From Sphingomonas aerolata (GTDB lineage Bacteria > Pseudomonadota > Alphaproteobacteria > Sphingomonadales > Sphingomonadaceae), in contig NZ_PZZN01000001.1 of the NCBI RefSeq assembly GCF_003046295.1, forward strand, positions 434,001-498,000: a stretch of DNA of 64,000 nt. The letters are read 5' to 3'. A model generated the notes under the pieces. The model did no database searches. It saw only the letters and a list, made by a program, of their open reading frames with translations, and was not told the DNA's origin. Below, one piece after another: positions 62,496 to 64,000 of this stretch (its first letter is position 1; each line of letters starts with the position of its first letter). The position numbers and the translations under genes are program-made.

Positions 62496-64000
62496 GCGCG
62501 GGCGATCAGGATACGCTCGACCGCGGGCTGACCGGTGAAGATGCAGGCGCCATCGTCGCATCCGGTCTGGCCGATCGGCGCGTTGCGGATCGTCAGCTTG
62601 AGCGCCTTCAACCGCTCGACAACCGAGTCGAGCGCCGCGCCCGTCGGCTTCGCCCAGCGCACATCGACCCAGCCCGGGTTCTTCACGCCGTCGGCAAAGT
62701 GAGTCTCGAGCGCCGCAAAGTCGTCGATCGGCACGATGTTGGCGCGCAGCCGCTCCACCGACTCGACGTGCAACGCCCCCTGCACGTCCGCCAGCATGCC
62801 CGACACCGCTTCGACAAAGGCATCGCGCGAGGTGGCGACGCTGTCGAGCTTGCCGTCCTCGCGGTAGAGCCGGTCGCGGCGGATGACCGAGACGTTGCCG
62901 CCCGCCATGTCGCGGCCGCCGACCTCGATCACGATCGGTGCGCCCTTCTTGACCCAGCCCCAGCGCTTGGTCGCCGCCTTGGCGGGTTTCCGATCGAGCA
63001 GCGCACGGACCGGCTCGCCGAGCGCGGACTGCTTGGCGAGTTCGGCCTGAAGCGACTTGCAATAGTCGACGATCGCCGCGTCGTCGGGATTGTCGCGCAG
63101 CATCGGCACGATCACCACCTGCCACGGCGCGATCATCGGCGGCACGCGCAGGCCGTCGTCGTCGCCGTGAACCATGATGACGCCGCCGATCATCCGCGTC
63201 GACACGCCCCAGCTGGTTGTGTTGGCCAGCTCAAACTCGCCAGCTGCGTTCTGGAAGCGGATGTTCTGCGCCGAGGCGAAATTGGTGCCGAGGAAATGCG
63301 AGGTGCCCGCCTGGAGCGCCTTGCCGTCCTGCATCATCGCCTCGATCGAATAGGTCGCGACCGCGCCCGGGAAGCGCTCATTCTCGGGCTTCTCGCCCGC
63401 GATCACGTGGAGGCCGAGGCACTCTTCGGCGAAGTCGCGGTAGACTTCGAGCATCTTGAGCGTCTCGTCGCGCGCCTCGTCGACGGTTGCGTGCGCGGTA
63501 TGCCCCTCCTGCCAGAGGAACTCGCTGGTGCGCAGGAACATGCGCGTGCGCATTTCCCAGCGGACGACATTGGCCCACTGGTTGATCAGCACGGGCAGGT
63601 CGCGCCACGACTGGACCCAGCGCGCGAACGCGGCGCCGATGACCATCTCCGACGTAGGGCGCACGACCAGCGGCTCCTCGAGCTTGGCGTCGGGATCGGG
63701 CACGAGCCGGCCATAGCCGTCGGCCTTCAGCCGGTGATGCGTGACGACCGCCATTTCCTTGGCGAATCCGTCGACATGCTCGGCCTCCTTCTCGAAATAG
63801 GAGAGCGGGATGAAGAGCGGGAAATAGCAATTCTCATGCCCCGTCGCCTTGATACGGTCGTCGAGCAGTCGCTGGATCCGCTCCCAGATGCCATAGCCCC
63901 AGGGGCGGATGACCATGCAGCCGCGGACGCCGGATTCCTCGGCGAGGTCGGCCTCGGTGATGACGGCCTGGTACCAGGCGGAGAAATCCGCCTCTCGGGT
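62489..64000 (-). CDS. proS: Prolyl-tRNA synthetase, archaeal/eukaryotic type (5' end outside window)
   Basis: The frame stays open to the right edge, so about 503 C-terminal residues are visible, starting TREADFSAWYQAVITEADLA. Class II motifs are present: GCMVIRPWGYGIWERIQ (motif 1 region), VVRPTSEMVIG with WEMRTRMFLRTSEFLWQEGHTAH (motif 2), and TRMIGGVIMVHGDDDGLRVPP (motif 3). The absence of the large INS editing insertion and the C-terminal DDGACIFTGQPAVERILIARAY end place it in the short archaeal/eukaryotic-like ProRS class rather than the long bacterial type. It charges tRNA-Pro. Only a few N-terminal residues are missing. Confidence 0.95.
   Translation of the reverse strand, partial: TREADFSAWYQAVITEADLAEESGVRGCMVIRPWGYGIWERIQRLLDDRIKATGHENCYFPLFIPLSYFEKEAEHVDGFAKEMAVVTHHRLKADGYGRLVPDPDAKLEEPLVVRPTSEMVIGAAFARWVQSWRDLPVLINQWANVVRWEMRTRMFLRTSEFLWQEGHTAHATVDEARDETLKMLEVYRDFAEECLGLHVIAGEKPENERFPGAVATYSIEAMMQDGKALQAGTSHFLGTNFASAQNIRFQNAAGEFELANTTSWGVSTRMIGGVIMVHGDDDGLRVPPMIAPWQVVIVPMLRDNPDDAAIVDYCKSLQAELAKQSALGEPVRALLDRKPAKAATKRWGWVKKGAPIVIEVGGRDMAGGNVSVIRRDRLYREDGKLDSVATSRDAFVEAVSGMLADVQGALHVESVERLRANIVPIDDFAALETHFADGVKNPGWVDVRWAKPTGAALDSVVERLKALKLTIRNAPIGQTGCDDGACIFTGQPAVERILIARAY

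Overview
The window is high-GC (roughly two thirds G+C), gene-dense chromosomal DNA of an alphaproteobacterium, most probably a sphingomonad (Sphingomonas or a near relative). The support is a CtrA-type cell-cycle regulator with a CtrA box and a GANTC site in its promoter, large TonB-dependent receptors paired with glycoside hydrolases and tryptophan-halogenase-like proteins, a methionine synthase split into two genes, and an ArsR-methyltransferase fusion heading the methionine operon. I see no transposase, integrase, CRISPR array, rRNA or tRNA gene.

Region by region. (1) 1-4903, plus strand: the 3' part of a TonB-dependent receptor coupled to a secreted histidine acid phosphatase of phytase type, then a Tat-exported short-chain dehydrogenase whose catalytic YxxxK lysine reads as Arg. 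(2) 4962-16677, minus strand: one long glycan-utilisation operon in the order TonB receptor, two flavin-dependent halogenase-like proteins, GH39, GH29 and GH42. (3) 17084-22401, minus: an M13 peptidase with a clear intrinsic terminator, then a coupled DUF2975 / small HTH / ABC-2 exporter operon. (4) 22603-26096, minus: pyruvate dehydrogenase E2, a two-TM protein, a hotdog thioesterase and E3; the E1 genes are not here. (5) 26228-33917: UspA, an M28 peptidase, an RcnB-like protein, an overlapping pseudouridine synthase / ArfB / free-Met-sulfoxide reductase set, an M15 peptidase, and WrbA and pirin next to a divergent LysR regulator. (6) 34005-36880: zwf with a short overlapping upstream ORF, then ctrA. 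(7) 36894-41653: amidohydrolase, 3-hydroxyisobutyrate-dehydrogenase-like protein, threonine ammonia-lyase, Bpt. (8) 41664-44934, minus: the circularly permuted ATP-grasp / alpha-E / transglutaminase trio, whose transglutaminase has Ser in place of the catalytic Cys. (9) 45006-51291: DsbD, a PafA-like phosphatase, a beta-helix protein and a CPA2 antiporter. (10) 51349-57191, minus: the methionine operon ArsR-MT, metF, metH1, metH2, with a perfect 22-bp palindrome at its promoter and two copies of a 113-121 bp nested palindromic repeat filling the gaps on either side of metH1. (11) 57399-64000: two small lipoproteins and an aldo/keto reductase, a receiver-only response regulator, a ScfR/RamB-like regulator, a CDF transporter and the bulk of an archaeal/eukaryotic-type prolyl-tRNA synthetase.

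The best candidates for undescribed biology are the paired halogenases inside a glycan operon, the Ser-His-Asp transglutaminase in the ATP-grasp/alpha-E cluster, and the met operon with its operator and repeat pair. Functional statements rest on motif recognition by eye; no database search was run.
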